Shown here: positions 24,048 through 32,948 of the stretch, one piece after another | Numbering within the stretch: the stretch's first letter is position 1 | Layout: each line of letters opens with the position of its first letter | From: an uncultured Oscillospiraceae bacterium | Lineage (GTDB): Bacteria > Bacillota > Clostridia > Oscillospirales > Acutalibacteraceae | Assembly: GCA_900553525.1 (NCBI GenBank) | Contig: USDZ01000001.1 | Span: 1 to 40,683, forward strand | Reading direction: 5' to 3' | Length of the DNA: 40,683 nucleotides | Program-made: the position numbers and the translations under genes | The notes under the pieces: generated by a model | Told to the model about the DNA's origin: nothing | Database searches by the model: none | What the model saw: the letters and a program-made list of their open reading frames with translations, nothing else

Positions 24048-24078
24048 ACTGTCCATCCTTCCATCTGAGATTGGCCTC

Positions 24079-24136
24079 AGTATACCCCCCCGCTTTCAAA
24101 AAGCCTTAAAGGAAATCTAAAGAAAGTCTAAAGAGA
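24079..24136 (-). promoter_or_regulatory. Promoter of the ABC-2 genes with three 11-bp direct repeats
   Basis: On the minus strand TCTTTAGACTT, TCTTTAGATTT and CCTTTAAGGCT follow each other without a gap (24136-24104 approximately), then a G-run and TATACT (-10, 24084-24079). The -35 position holds AAGGCT, a poor match and part of the third repeat. Direct repeats with an 11-bp period at a promoter with a poor -35 are typical of activation by OmpR-type regulators. Confidence 0.65.
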
Positions 24137-24210
24137 CCGTCCGGTATTCTGCATCCTCTTTTCCAAATGTCCTCGCGTTCCAGATGGAAACCCCGTCCTG
24201 TATTTCGACA

Positions 24211-24238
24211 AAAGACGGACGGGATTTCCTCCCGTCCG
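24211..24238 (-). terminator. Terminator after the response regulator gene
   Basis: CGGACGGGA (24216-24224) pairs with TCCCGTCCG (24230-24238), loop of 5. On the minus strand TCTTTTG follows. It separates the regulator from the ABC genes. Confidence 0.8.
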
Positions 24239-24249
24239 CCGATTTTCAT

Positions 24250-24948
24250 TCACTCCTCCTCCATCTTAAATCCAATCCCCCAAACGGTTTTGATATAGCC
24301 GTTGTCCGGATCGGCCGCCGCCAGTTTGGCACGCAAATTGCTGATATGCACGTTGACCGTGTTATCGTCTCCGATGTAGGGATCTTCCCAGACCGATTCA
24401 AACAGATTGGCACGGGTGAACACTTTTTTGGGGTGGGAGAGCAGCAAATACAATAACCCGTATTCCCGGACGGTCAAAGATACCTCCCGGCCCTTCACCG
24501 TCACCCGCCGCCCCTCCGGGTCGAGAACCAGTTCCTTAAACTGTAAAGGCGTCTCCCCCTGTTGGGCCGGCGTGAAGCGGGTATACCGACGAAGCTGGGC
24601 CGCCACGCGGGCTTTGACATCCTCGATGTCAAACGGTTTGGAAATAAAGTCATCCGCTCCCTCCGCCAGAACATGGAGCTTATCCTCCCGCCCCTTGGCA
24701 GACAACACGATGACCGGCATCACGTACTTTTTCCGAATGGTTACAAGCAGTTCTTCTCCCGTCAATCCGGGAAGCATCAGATCGAGCAAAATCAAATCAT
24801 ATCGTTCGGATTCCAGGCGCATACCCGCCTCACTGCCGGAATAGGCAGAAGTGACAACATAGCCCTCTTTGGATAACAGGGTGGTCAGCAGGCGGTTGAT
24901 ATCGGCGTCGTCCTCCACCACTAGGATACGCGCTGCGGTGTCCTCCAA
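24250..24948 (-). CDS. OmpR family response regulator
   Basis: A 232-residue regulator: receiver domain (1-115) with acidic residues 13-14, phosphoacceptor Asp56 (LILLDLMLPG) and Lys104, then a winged-helix DNA-binding domain (about 135-230) with the TVNVHISNLRAKL recognition helix region. The start is TTG at 24948 with GGGGAGG 9 nt upstream. It is transcribed from its own promoter and terminated before the ABC genes; the histidine kinase is the last gene of the cluster. The direct repeats upstream of the ABC genes are its likely target. Confidence 0.93.
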   Translation of the reverse strand: MEDTAARILVVEDDADINRLLTTLLSKEGYVVTSAYSGSEAGMRLESERYDLILLDLMLPGLTGEELLVTIRKKYVMPVIVLSAKGREDKLHVLAEGADDFISKPFDIEDVKARVAAQLRRYTRFTPAQQGETPLQFKELVLDPEGRRVTVKGREVSLTVREYGLLYLLLSHPKKVFTRANLFESVWEDPYIGDDNTVNVHISNLRAKLAAADPDNGYIKTVWGIGFKMEEE

Positions 24949-24969
24949 TTCCGTTTTCCTCCCCTACGA

Positions 24970-25001
24970 CCGGAGAAAACCATCCTCCGGTGTTTCTCCG
25001 G
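24970..25001 (-). promoter_or_regulatory. Leader hairpin of the response regulator mRNA
   Basis: CCGGAGAAA (24970-24978) and TTTCTCCGG (24993-25001) form a perfect 9-bp stem with a 14-nt loop between promoter and TTG start codon; the meaning is unknown. Confidence 0.45.
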
Positions 25002-25022
25002 CTTATAGCCGTTTCGATGTCC

Positions 25023-25057
25023 AGTATATCATCCCTTCCACCCATCCGCAAGGATGG
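25023..25057 (-). promoter_or_regulatory. Promoter of the response regulator gene with inverted repeat
   Basis: TTGCGG (-35, 25051-25046), 17 bp, TATACT (-10, 25028-25023) on the minus strand. CCATCC-gcaa-GGATGG (25042-25057) covers the -35 and may be an operator. Confidence 0.65.
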
Positions 25058-25115
25058 TTTCCGTCCCTTGATCCTGAAATTCATAAATCCTTCATCCGTT
25101 TCTCCGGAATCGGGC

Positions 25116-25121
25116 TATAAT
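25116..25121 (+). promoter_or_regulatory. Likely -10 box of the phasin-aarF operon
   Basis: TATAAT, 38 bp before the phasin-like start codon. The upstream -35 is not recognisable at 17 bp. Confidence 0.45.
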
Positions 25122-25159
25122 GATAACGAAGATAAACTCCACAGAAAAGAGGTCGGAAT

Positions 25160-25492
25160 ATGCAGGATCATCTGAGCGAAGATCTCAAAACGGTGTTTCT
25201 TGCCGGGATCGGCATGGCGGCCATAACGGTTGAAAAAGCCAAAGAACTCATAACTGAACTGGTGGAAAAAGGCCGTCTGACGGTGGATCAGGGCCGGGTA
25301 CTCAACGAGGAACTTCACCGCCGGAACTCGGCCGCATCTACATCTCAGATAAATCCAGCGGATTCCAGCATCGACACAGATCTTTTATTGCGCAACCTCG
25401 ACCACATGAGCCGGGAAGATCTCGCCGCCCTGAAGGCCAAACTTGCGGCGATGGAGACCGCGGAGGAAATCAATGGACAATCGGAAAATTGA
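25160..25492 (+). CDS. Phasin family-like protein
   Basis: A 110-residue helical, charged protein resembling the PhaF/PhaI-like phasin group (COG3937-type). The N-terminal helix DLKTVFLAGIGMAAITVEKAKELITELVEKGRLTVDQGRVLNEEL is the family signature, and the second half is a coiled-coil-like helix (REDLAALKAKLAAMETAEE). No polyhydroxyalkanoate genes are near; in Clostridia such genes commonly stand before an AarF-type gene, as here, so a role in lipid or membrane-associated metabolism with AarF is the better guess. The ATG at 25160 has GAGG upstream. It overlaps aarF by 20 bp. Confidence 0.78.
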   Translation: MQDHLSEDLKTVFLAGIGMAAITVEKAKELITELVEKGRLTVDQGRVLNEELHRRNSAASTSQINPADSSIDTDLLLRNLDHMSREDLAALKAKLAAMETAEEINGQSEN

Positions 25493-27074
25493 GGCCGGCA
25501 AACAGGCGGACAAACGCCACCGTCTGCGGGAAATTTTGGGGATACTCGCGCAGCACAATATTCTACGCGGCCTTACCCCGGTCAAATTGCGCCTTATTAT
25601 TCAAGATCTGGGACCAACTTTCGTTAAGCTGGGACAGATCCTCTCCATGCGGCAGGATATGCTCCCAGCGGAATATTGCCAAGAACTCACACTCCTTCGG
25701 ACAGACGTGTCCCCCATCCCCTTCGATGAAGTCAAAAAGGTGATCGAGGGGGAATACGGTGCTCCGATGAAATCCCTCTTTTTATCTTTCGATGAAACGC
25801 CCCTCGGTTCTGCCTCGATTGCACAGGTTCACACGGCTGTACTGCGAAACGGGTCCAAGGTCGCCGTCAAGGTGCAGCGCCCCGGCATCTGGGATACGAT
25901 GGCAAGGGACATTGCGCTTCTGCGCAGGGCGGCAGGGATCCTCCAACGGATCGGCGGCATCGGCGGAGTCATCGACTTTGGCATGGTACTCGACGAGATG
26001 TGGGCCGTGGCGCAGGAAGAGATGGACTTTCTTCTGGAAGCCCGTCATATGGACGAGTTCCGGGATGGAAACGCCGGCGTCGCGTATGTTTCCTGTCCTC
26101 GGGTGGAACACCGTTATACCACCTCGCGCGCCTTGATGATGGAATATATAGACGGCATCTCCATCGACGATACCGACCGTCTTCGGCGGGAGGGATATGA
26201 CCTCGATGAAATCGGGGAAAAACTGGCTGAAAATTATGTCCGGCAGATTCTGGACGAAGCTTTTTTTCATGCCGACCCCCATCCCGGCAATCTGCGGATA
26301 CGGGACGGCAAAATCATTTGGCTGGATCTCGGCATGATGGGCCGTCTAACTGAAAAGGACCGCGAACTCCTGAAAACTGCTGTGACAGCCGTGGCACAGT
26401 ACGACGCCGGGACTCTCAAAGACGTGCTGTTGGCGCTGGGCGTTCACAGTGGACGGATCGACCATGTCCGCCTCTATGCGGACATTGACGAATTCCTGTC
26501 GAAATACGCCGGAATGAGCATGGCAGAAATCGACCTGGCGCAACTGATGCAGGAACTCCTGTCTCTGGCCGAATCCCACGGCATCTCAATGCCCAAAGGT
26601 CTGTCCATGCTGGCTCGGGGCATCGTCACCATTCAAGGGGTTTTGGCCCGGATCAGCCCCGACATCCAGATCATCACGATCATGCACAACCACATTGCGG
26701 GCGGAGCCTTCGCTTCCTTCAACCTGAAAAAGGAAATGGAAAGCGGGGCCATGACCCTGCTGACTTCCAGCCGCAAGGCGCTCGACGTTCCGGCCCAGAT
26801 GTCCGACTTACTGAAAAACACGCTTAAAGGCCAGACCAAATTCTATATCGAACTAACCGGCTCGGCAGATCCTCTAAAGGCTGCTGACCAGCGGATGGAC
26901 AAGCTGGTTCTTGCATTGATCGACGCGGCTCTGATCATCGGCGCGAGTTTGCTTTCCACTTTAGATGCCGGACCCCGATTCTGGGGACTCCCGGTGCCGT
27001 CATGGATTGGGTATCTATTGGCTCTTGCGTTGGGCGGCGTGCTGCTGTTTCGAATGCGCCGCCGAAAGCGTTGA
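25473..27074 (+). CDS. AarF/UbiB (ABC1) family atypical kinase
   Basis: A 533-residue member of the UbiB protein-kinase-like family. Landmarks are the KLGQ motif (52-55, TFVKLGQILSMRQDMLP), the Ala-rich nucleotide loop GSASIAQVH (112-120), the ATP-binding Lys133 (VAVKVQRP), HADPHPGN (266-273) and DLGMMG (285-290), followed by two C-terminal membrane helices near 490-530. UbiB proteins assist ubiquinone or other isoprenoid-lipid metabolism as ATPases; organisms without ubiquinone keep them for unclear tasks. The ATG at 25473 follows GGAGG. Translation is probably coupled to the phasin-like gene. Confidence 0.92.
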   Translation: MDNRKIEAGKQADKRHRLREILGILAQHNILRGLTPVKLRLIIQDLGPTFVKLGQILSMRQDMLPAEYCQELTLLRTDVSPIPFDEVKKVIEGEYGAPMKSLFLSFDETPLGSASIAQVHTAVLRNGSKVAVKVQRPGIWDTMARDIALLRRAAGILQRIGGIGGVIDFGMVLDEMWAVAQEEMDFLLEARHMDEFRDGNAGVAYVSCPRVEHRYTTSRALMMEYIDGISIDDTDRLRREGYDLDEIGEKLAENYVRQILDEAFFHADPHPGNLRIRDGKIIWLDLGMMGRLTEKDRELLKTAVTAVAQYDAGTLKDVLLALGVHSGRIDHVRLYADIDEFLSKYAGMSMAEIDLAQLMQELLSLAESHGISMPKGLSMLARGIVTIQGVLARISPDIQIITIMHNHIAGGAFASFNLKKEMESGAMTLLTSSRKALDVPAQMSDLLKNTLKGQTKFYIELTGSADPLKAADQRMDKLVLALIDAALIIGASLLSTLDAGPRFWGLPVPSWIGYLLALALGGVLLFRMRRRKR

Positions 27075-27422
27075 GTTACCCTAATATAAAAGAAGATTGG
27101 CCTCACGGGGCCCTCCCCCCTTTTAGGCCCCACCGCCATACTCGTCACTCTGGCTCTGTGCGTAATGCTGCGCTCTCTGTCCGCCCGGAAGCCGGAACGG
27201 AATTTCCGTGTGTTTATCTTTCATTTCTCGTATGGGAACTGGTTTTTCCTCCTGGACGCGCTTTTCTATAACTTAGGTGAAAAATTCTACCATTCCTGCC
27301 GTATGCGGCCTCATTCCGCCGGGAAAGAGCGGTTCGGCCTGGATTGGGGGCGTTAAAACACGGCGCTCATCATCGCTCCAAACAAAAAATCGGCACTATT
27401 TTAGAGAGAAGACACGATTTTT
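27075..27422. other. Gene-free stretch after aarF
   Basis: About 350 bp without convincing genes on either strand. Only a weak GGGGCC/GGCCCC stem at 27107-27131 is seen, with no T-run after it. Confidence 0.5.
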
Positions 27423-27448
27423 CCCCGGACCGGTTTGCCAGTCCGGGG
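27423..27448 (+). terminator. Hairpin, possible terminator
   Basis: CCCCGGAC (27423-27430) pairs with GTCCGGGG (27441-27448), loop of 10; the tail ATACATTTGTTC is only moderately T-rich. It shields the LytTR promoter from upstream transcription. Confidence 0.5.
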
Positions 27449-27496
27449 ATACATTTGTTCTAATCCTTTATATTTGTAAAAACTGTTCTCTTAGAT

Positions 27497-27525
27497 TTGA
27501 AATATATGGGCATTTCTGCTATTAT
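27497..27525 (+). promoter_or_regulatory. Promoter of the LytTR-GHKL-ABC cassette
   Basis: TTGAAA (27497-27502), 17 bp, TATTAT (27520-27525), with an extended TGC before the -10. The predicted start near 27531 leaves about 235 nt of leader before the first recognised gene. Confidence 0.8.
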
Positions 27526-27551
27526 ATATGAGATAAACAAGGCGTATTTTT

Positions 27552-27650
27552 ATGAGTATTGGTTATAAGTCGTTGTTTGAACGGGATATGGGAAAACCGG
27601 TCTTCTGCATGGGGTGGGAATGGCGTAAACCCCCTTGCAAAACTCGGTAA
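27552..27650 (+). CDS. Candidate 32-aa leader/peptide ORF
   Basis: A 32-codon frame from ATG 27552 to TAA 27648-27650 inside the long leader. Ribosome site AAGG is weak (9 nt spacing). The peptide is basic and contains two Cys, with GWEWRKPPC near the C-terminus. A peptide gene before a LytTR/GHKL pair and two exporters would fit a signalling or bacteriocin precursor, or a regulatory leader. I recognise no family, and its short length makes chance likely. Confidence 0.3.
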   Translation: MSIGYKSLFERDMGKPVFCMGWEWRKPPCKTR

Positions 27651-27765
27651 AAATGGGTCTGCTAAGCTCGTCCTGTCTATAAAAAGCCGCGGGGCTGCCG
27701 AATTGAAGAGGAAGTGGAATTGCTGGATGAATGAGTTGAAAAAATCAAAGGGCGGGAGAATCGCA

Positions 27766-28464
27766 ATGAGATATAAAATTGCCATCTGTGACGACATGGA
27801 ACAGGATATAAAATATCTGGACTCTCTTGTCAACAAATGGGCTGTTCGAGTCAAAGCCTCTGTCGACATTCGCACATTTCCGTCTGCGGAAACCTTTTTG
27901 TTTGATTATGCAGAACAGAAGGATTATGATATTTTGTTGCTGGATATTGAGATGAAGTCCATAAACGGCATGGAGCTTGCCAAAAAGATCCGTAAGGAGA
28001 ACGAGGCGGTGCAGATTATCTTTACTACGGGATATTCGGATTATATTGCCGAAGGTTATGAGGTCGCGGCGCTGCATTATTTGATGAAGCCTGTTTCTCC
28101 AGAAAAGCTGGAAAACGTTCTGAACCGTGCCACAATGCAAATCAAGAAAAACGAAAAATCACTGTTTCTTTCGCTATCAGGTGAAATGATTCGGATTCCG
28201 GTTTACGAGATCCAATATCTTGAGGTGCAGCAAAACTATGTGACGATCCATGCTAAGAAGGACTATACCATTAAAAAGACACTGGGTGAATTTGAGCGGG
28301 AGTTGGACGACCGGTTTTACCGCATGGGGCGGTCTTATCTTTTGAATCTCTCCTATATTGATAAAATTACGAAAAACCGTGTTTTCCTTTCGGATGGCTT
28401 GATCATCCCACTGCCCAGAGGGCAGTACGAACCATTGGTCAAAGCGTTTATTGCGCATACATAA
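27766..28464 (+). CDS. LytTR family response regulator (AgrA/ComE-like)
   Basis: A 232-residue regulator: receiver domain (1-122) with Asp9/Asp10, phosphoacceptor Asp60 (ILLLDIEM), Lys108 (HYLMKPV), and a C-terminal LytTR DNA-binding domain (about 131-230: EIQYLEVQQNYVTIHAK, then the RFYRMGRSYLLNLSYIDKI region). LytTR regulators control peptide-based quorum sensing, competence and bacteriocins. The ATG at 27766 has GGGAG 8 nt upstream; the frame extends further upstream but has no conserved sequence there. It is 11 bp ahead of the kinase gene. Confidence 0.93.
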   Translation: MRYKIAICDDMEQDIKYLDSLVNKWAVRVKASVDIRTFPSAETFLFDYAEQKDYDILLLDIEMKSINGMELAKKIRKENEAVQIIFTTGYSDYIAEGYEVAALHYLMKPVSPEKLENVLNRATMQIKKNEKSLFLSLSGEMIRIPVYEIQYLEVQQNYVTIHAKKDYTIKKTLGEFERELDDRFYRMGRSYLLNLSYIDKITKNRVFLSDGLIIPLPRGQYEPLVKAFIAHT

Positions 28465-28475
28465 CGGAGGCTGCT

Positions 28476-29138
28476 ATGAAATTTTTCTCGAAACAAATCG
28501 ATAAACGCCTTGCCGCCTATCAACGGGAATTGATTGAAACACATTATACAGAAGTTGAAAATATGTATAAGCAGATGCGCGGCTGGCGCCATGACTATCG
28601 AAATCATATTCAGGCCATGAAAGCCTATGCGGCCAGCGGAGATATGCAGGCAATCCAAACGTATCTGGACGAATTGGAAACCGATTTGTCCACGGTAGAT
28701 ACCGCTGTTAAAACGGGCAATCCGATGGCGGATGCGATCCTCAACAGCAAAATTTCTCTTGCAAAATCAAGAAATGTCCCGGTGAAGGCGGATGTGTTTA
28801 TTCCGCTTGCTCTGAAAACTTCGGAACTGGATTTATGCGTGATCATAGGAAATCTTTTCGATAATGCTATCGAAGCCAGCCTCGCGTTGCCGGAGGAAAA
28901 GCGTCTGATCCGCATCTATATGGATATGAAAAACACGCAGCTTTATATTTCTTTTACCAATTTCACGGCCACGAAAAAGCAAAGGAAACAGAACGGAAGA
29001 TTTCAGACAACCAAAGGAAACGGACACGGTTTCGGTTTAGTCAGAATGGATACCATTATTGAAAGGCTGGACGGATATATCAACCGGAACAGTGAGGACG
29101 GCGCTTTTACCACGGAAATTCTCATCCCGCAAACATGA
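28476..29138 (+). CDS. Soluble GHKL-type sensor histidine kinase
   Basis: A 220-residue kinase of the HPK10/AgrC class but without any membrane domain. The phosphoacceptor is His39 in WRHDYRNHIQAMKAY, and the GHKL ATPase domain has NLFDNAIEAS (126-135) and GHGFGL (183-188). AgrC-like kinases usually carry five to seven membrane helices that bind the peptide. Here the protein begins directly before the dimerisation helix, with a good GGAGG site and no upstream frame that could supply a sensor. Signal input is therefore unknown; it might sense through a partner such as the ABC transporters behind it. Confidence 0.88.
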   Translation: MKFFSKQIDKRLAAYQRELIETHYTEVENMYKQMRGWRHDYRNHIQAMKAYAASGDMQAIQTYLDELETDLSTVDTAVKTGNPMADAILNSKISLAKSRNVPVKADVFIPLALKTSELDLCVIIGNLFDNAIEASLALPEEKRLIRIYMDMKNTQLYISFTNFTATKKQRKQNGRFQTTKGNGHGFGLVRMDTIIERLDGYINRNSEDGAFTTEILIPQT

Positions 29139-29229
29139 TGCAGTTCGTCACCCGCAAACAACGATTCGTCCCCAAAATACCATTTGGGAGCGTCGCATGA
29201 TAAAATGGGCAGTGAGAGGGGTGGAAATT

Positions 29230-31089
29230 TTGAAAAAAGAGAAAGAAAAAACCGCAAAGCCCAAATATAACATGTGGCAGTGTTCCGCGTACATGATAGC
29301 GCTTACGTGGCGCGAAAAAGAGAAAAAGGTTCTGGTTTTGTGCTCGTTGCAGGTTTTGCTTGCGGTGGCAAGCAATCTGGTTAACCTGTATGTTTCGCCG
29401 TCCATCCTGTCGGTTGTGGAACGGCGGGCTTCGTTTACGGAGTTAACCGTGACCCTTTTGCTGTTTGTTTTGCTGTTGATGCTTTGTTCGGCGGCGACTT
29501 CCTATGTGAATGCCAATACTTTATACGGAAGAATCACCGTCCGATTATCGGTGATCGCGGCATTAAACAAAAAAGCCTGCACTACCTCTTATCCCAATTT
29601 GACAGACGAAAAATTTATCAAGCTGGGATCCAAGTCGCAGCAGGCAGTAAACGGTAATCGAGCAGCCACCGAAGCCGTTTGGGAGACGCTCACATCCCTC
29701 ATGCAAAATATTATTGGTTTTGTTATTTACCTGTTTTTACTGGTGTCCCTGGATTTATGGCTGATGGTGGTCATTTTACTCACCGCTTTAGTAGGGTATT
29801 TTGTGAATAAAAAGCTGACCGGCTACGGATACCGGCATCGTGAAGAAGAGGGCGAAATATCCGCAAAACTATGGTATCAGACCGACCAGGCAAGAAATTA
29901 CTGCGCGGCAAAGGATATTCGGATTTTTGGCATGAAGCCGTGGATTCAGGAGATCACCGCCAAAGCGATGACAGCGTATACCGCTTTTCATCGCCGTGCG
30001 AACAACATATACATCTGGGGAAGTATCCTGGATTTGGTGCTGGCGTTTCTGCGAAACGGCCTTGCGTATGCCTTTTTGATCCATTCGGTACTGACAAGCG
30101 AATTGAGCGTATCCGCATTCCTCCTGTATTTCTCGGCGGTAAACGGCTTTACCGCGTGGGTAAGCGGTATTCTGGGCAGTATGACAACCCTGTATCGCCA
30201 AAGTCTCGACATTTCCACCGTAAGAGAATTTATCGAATATCCGGAGCCTTTCCGGTTTGAAGACGGGGAAGAATTATCGGCTTCTGCCGATACCCAACAT
30301 GAACTTACGCTTGAGCATGTGTTTTTTAAGTATCCGGGAGCAGAGGAGTATACTCTGGAGGATATCAATATTACAATTCATCCGGGAGAAAAAATTGCCG
30401 TTGTCGGACTCAACGGCGCGGGAAAAACCACGCTCGTCAAGCTCCTTTGCGGCTTTTTTGACCCGACGCGCGGAAGGGTTCTCCTGGACGGAAAGGACAT
30501 CCGAACTTATAACCGGCAGGATTATTACACGATGTTTTCGGCGGTTTTTCAGGATTTTTCGCTGCTGGCAGGAACCGTGGCCACCAATATCGCGCAAGCG
30601 GAAGAGAATCCGGATATGGAGCGCATAAAGGACTGTGTGGAAAAGGCCGGGCTTACCGCGAAAATTAATTCCTTGAAAGACGGCTACCAGACCTATTTAA
30701 ACCGTGTCGTTTATGAAGACGGGGCGGAATTGTCGGGTGGGGAAACACAACGGCTGATGCTGGCCCGCGCCCTTTACAAAAAAGCGCCGTTTATCATTCT
30801 GGATGAACCGACGGCCGCCCTTGACCCCATCGCGGAAGCGGATCTGTACAGCAAATATAACGACATGACACAGGGCTGTACGTCCGTTTACATTTCACAC
30901 CGCCTTGCTTCCACCCGCTTTTGTGATCGGATCCTGCTGATTAGCGATCATAAAATTGCGGAAGAAGGCACCCACGAGGAACTCTTGAAGCTTTCCGGTG
31001 AATATGCGCGGCTGTTTGCAATTCAGAGCAAATATTACCGAGAGGGGGATGTTTATGAAAAAGGAAAAGAAGCTGCCGACCTGGCGTGA
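29230..31089 (+). CDS. ABC exporter half-transporter A of the accessory cassette
   Basis: A 619-residue type IV ABC exporter with a six-helix domain (about 33-330) and an ATPase domain with Walker A GLNGAGKT (393-400), Q441, signature LSGGE (501-505), Walker B FIILDE with Glu526, and His557. All catalytic residues are present. The TTG at 29230 is preferred because AGAGGGG lies 8 nt upstream and the protein then begins MKKEKE, as does its neighbour; an ATG at 29197 behind GGGAG is the alternative. There is no peptidase C39 domain. The end overlaps the next gene by 35 bp. Confidence 0.88.
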   Translation: MKKEKEKTAKPKYNMWQCSAYMIALTWREKEKKVLVLCSLQVLLAVASNLVNLYVSPSILSVVERRASFTELTVTLLLFVLLLMLCSAATSYVNANTLYGRITVRLSVIAALNKKACTTSYPNLTDEKFIKLGSKSQQAVNGNRAATEAVWETLTSLMQNIIGFVIYLFLLVSLDLWLMVVILLTALVGYFVNKKLTGYGYRHREEEGEISAKLWYQTDQARNYCAAKDIRIFGMKPWIQEITAKAMTAYTAFHRRANNIYIWGSILDLVLAFLRNGLAYAFLIHSVLTSELSVSAFLLYFSAVNGFTAWVSGILGSMTTLYRQSLDISTVREFIEYPEPFRFEDGEELSASADTQHELTLEHVFFKYPGAEEYTLEDINITIHPGEKIAVVGLNGAGKTTLVKLLCGFFDPTRGRVLLDGKDIRTYNRQDYYTMFSAVFQDFSLLAGTVATNIAQAEENPDMERIKDCVEKAGLTAKINSLKDGYQTYLNRVVYEDGAELSGGETQRLMLARALYKKAPFIILDEPTAALDPIAEADLYSKYNDMTQGCTSVYISHRLASTRFCDRILLISDHKIAEEGTHEELLKLSGEYARLFAIQSKYYREGDVYEKGKEAADLA

Positions 31090-32935
31090 AACATGGAAGC
31101 TCAACCGGCGCGCTTTTTCTTTGATTTATAAGCGTTGCCCTCGGATGATTGTTTCCCGGCTCATGAGTATCATTTGGGATGCTCTGACTCCGTATGTCGA
31201 CATTTATCTTTCGGCCCTGTTGATCACGGAACTTACCGGAACCCGCAATCCTTCCGTACTTACCAGGCTTGTTCTGATTATTTTGTGTTCGGCGGCGGTT
31301 ATTTCACTGGTGGCCGCCTTTCTGCATAAATGGCGCGATACGGAATGTGCCGGTCTTTATTACAAGGTGCAGCTCATTTTTTCTGAAAAAACGATGAGTA
31401 TGGACTATGCGGATGCAGACGATGCCAAAACCCATGAACTGTATAATACCATTGAGCAAAACCGCAACGGCGGCGGGTGGGGACTAAACCGGGTATACGG
31501 TCATATTGAAGGGCTCCTTTCAGCATTTCTCACCTTATTTGGCGGGATTGCGTTGACAATCTCATTATTTACAAGCCGTGTGCCGGAATCCTCCGGCGGG
31601 TATACCATTCTGAATAGCCCCTTGTTTATTCTGCTGATGATTTCGGTTATGCTGGCCATTACCTATTTTGCTCCCCTGCTTTCCAATAAAGCCGGAAGTT
31701 ATTATGCGCTCCATTCCGACTCCCACAATTTAGGGAACCGTTTGTTTGGCTATTTCGGCTTTCTTGGCTATAAAAATAACTTGGCCGCCGATGTGCGGAT
31801 TTACAGACAGGATTTGATTTGCGATAAGTATGCCAAGGATAAGACCACAACATTTAATTCCAAAGGGATATTTGCCAAATTTGCGAAAGGGCCGATGGGT
31901 CTTTATCATGCGGCGTCATCAGCTGTATCGGTTCTATTTACAGGGGTGGTCTACGCCTTTGTGTGCTTGAAAGCCCTGGGCGGCGCATTTGGAATCGGCG
32001 CTGTTACGCAATATGTATCCGCTATCACGCGGCTTGCCGGAAGCATCGGCTCTTCGATTGGCATCATGGGAGAAATGCGGAATAACGCCTCTTTTCTCAA
32101 GCTGATCTTTGAATTTTTGGATATTCCCAACCGCATGTATCAAGGCAGTTTGACGGTAGAAAAACGCATGGATCGGGATTATGAAATTGAATTTTGCAAC
32201 GTTTCTTTTCAATATCCCGGGAGTGAAACTTTTGCACTGCAAAATGTTTCGATGAAATTCCGTATCGGGGAGCGCCTTGCGGTGGTCGGCATGAACGGGA
32301 GCGGGAAAACCACCTTTATTAAGCTGCTGTGCCGCTTGTATGATCCGACGGAAGGAGAGATTCTGCTCAACGGGATTAACATTAAAAAATATGATTACAA
32401 GGAATATATGTCCGTCTTTTCGGTGGTGTTTCAGGATTATCAGCTGTTTGCCTACGGTCTCGGTGAAAATGTAGCGACGAAAACCGATTACGATCCAACG
32501 TTAGTGAAACGGTGTTTAACAAATGCCGGATTTGAAGAACGGCTCAAAGAATTACCGGATGGTCTCAATACCTATCTGTATAAGTATTTTTACAAGCAAG
32601 GTATCGATATTTCGGGCGGTGAAGCGCAAAAGATTGCGCTGGCCAGAGCGCTGCATAAAGATGCACCGTTCATCATTTTGGATGAACCGACCGCCGCCCT
32701 CGATCCGGTCGCCGAATATGAGATATACTCGAAGTTCAACGAAATCGTAGAGGACAAAACCGCGGTTTATATCAGCCATCGGCTTTCCTCCTGCCGGTTT
32801 TGCGATACAATCGCCGTGTTTGATCATGGACATATTGTCCAACATGGAAGTCACGACGAGTTGATAGCGGATATAAACGGCAAGTATCATGAGCTTTGGA
32901 ACGCACAGGCGCAGTATTACGTATCCAACACGTAA
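31055..32935 (+). CDS. ABC exporter half-transporter B of the accessory cassette
   Basis: A 626-residue partner exporter: membrane domain (about 30-345), Walker A GMNGSGKT (412-419), signature ISGGE (519-523), Walker B FIILDE with Glu544, H-loop His575. Both ATP sites of an A/B heterodimer would be intact, unlike the pair at 1-4.5 kb. The ATG at 31055 has GAGGGGG 7 nt upstream. Pairs of this type, with a LytTR/GHKL system, are often linked to export of or resistance to peptides; the substrate is unknown. A terminator follows. Confidence 0.9.
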   Translation: MKKEKKLPTWRETWKLNRRAFSLIYKRCPRMIVSRLMSIIWDALTPYVDIYLSALLITELTGTRNPSVLTRLVLIILCSAAVISLVAAFLHKWRDTECAGLYYKVQLIFSEKTMSMDYADADDAKTHELYNTIEQNRNGGGWGLNRVYGHIEGLLSAFLTLFGGIALTISLFTSRVPESSGGYTILNSPLFILLMISVMLAITYFAPLLSNKAGSYYALHSDSHNLGNRLFGYFGFLGYKNNLAADVRIYRQDLICDKYAKDKTTTFNSKGIFAKFAKGPMGLYHAASSAVSVLFTGVVYAFVCLKALGGAFGIGAVTQYVSAITRLAGSIGSSIGIMGEMRNNASFLKLIFEFLDIPNRMYQGSLTVEKRMDRDYEIEFCNVSFQYPGSETFALQNVSMKFRIGERLAVVGMNGSGKTTFIKLLCRLYDPTEGEILLNGINIKKYDYKEYMSVFSVVFQDYQLFAYGLGENVATKTDYDPTLVKRCLTNAGFEERLKELPDGLNTYLYKYFYKQGIDISGGEAQKIALARALHKDAPFIILDEPTAALDPVAEYEIYSKFNEIVEDKTAVYISHRLSSCRFCDTIAVFDHGHIVQHGSHDELIADINGKYHELWNAQAQYYVSNT

Positions 32936-32948
32936 CCACACAAAACGG

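Noticed and set aside
27653..27682. 9-codon frame (MGLLSSSCL) as an attenuation leader peptide
   Set aside because: No ribosome site and no stem pair that it could control.
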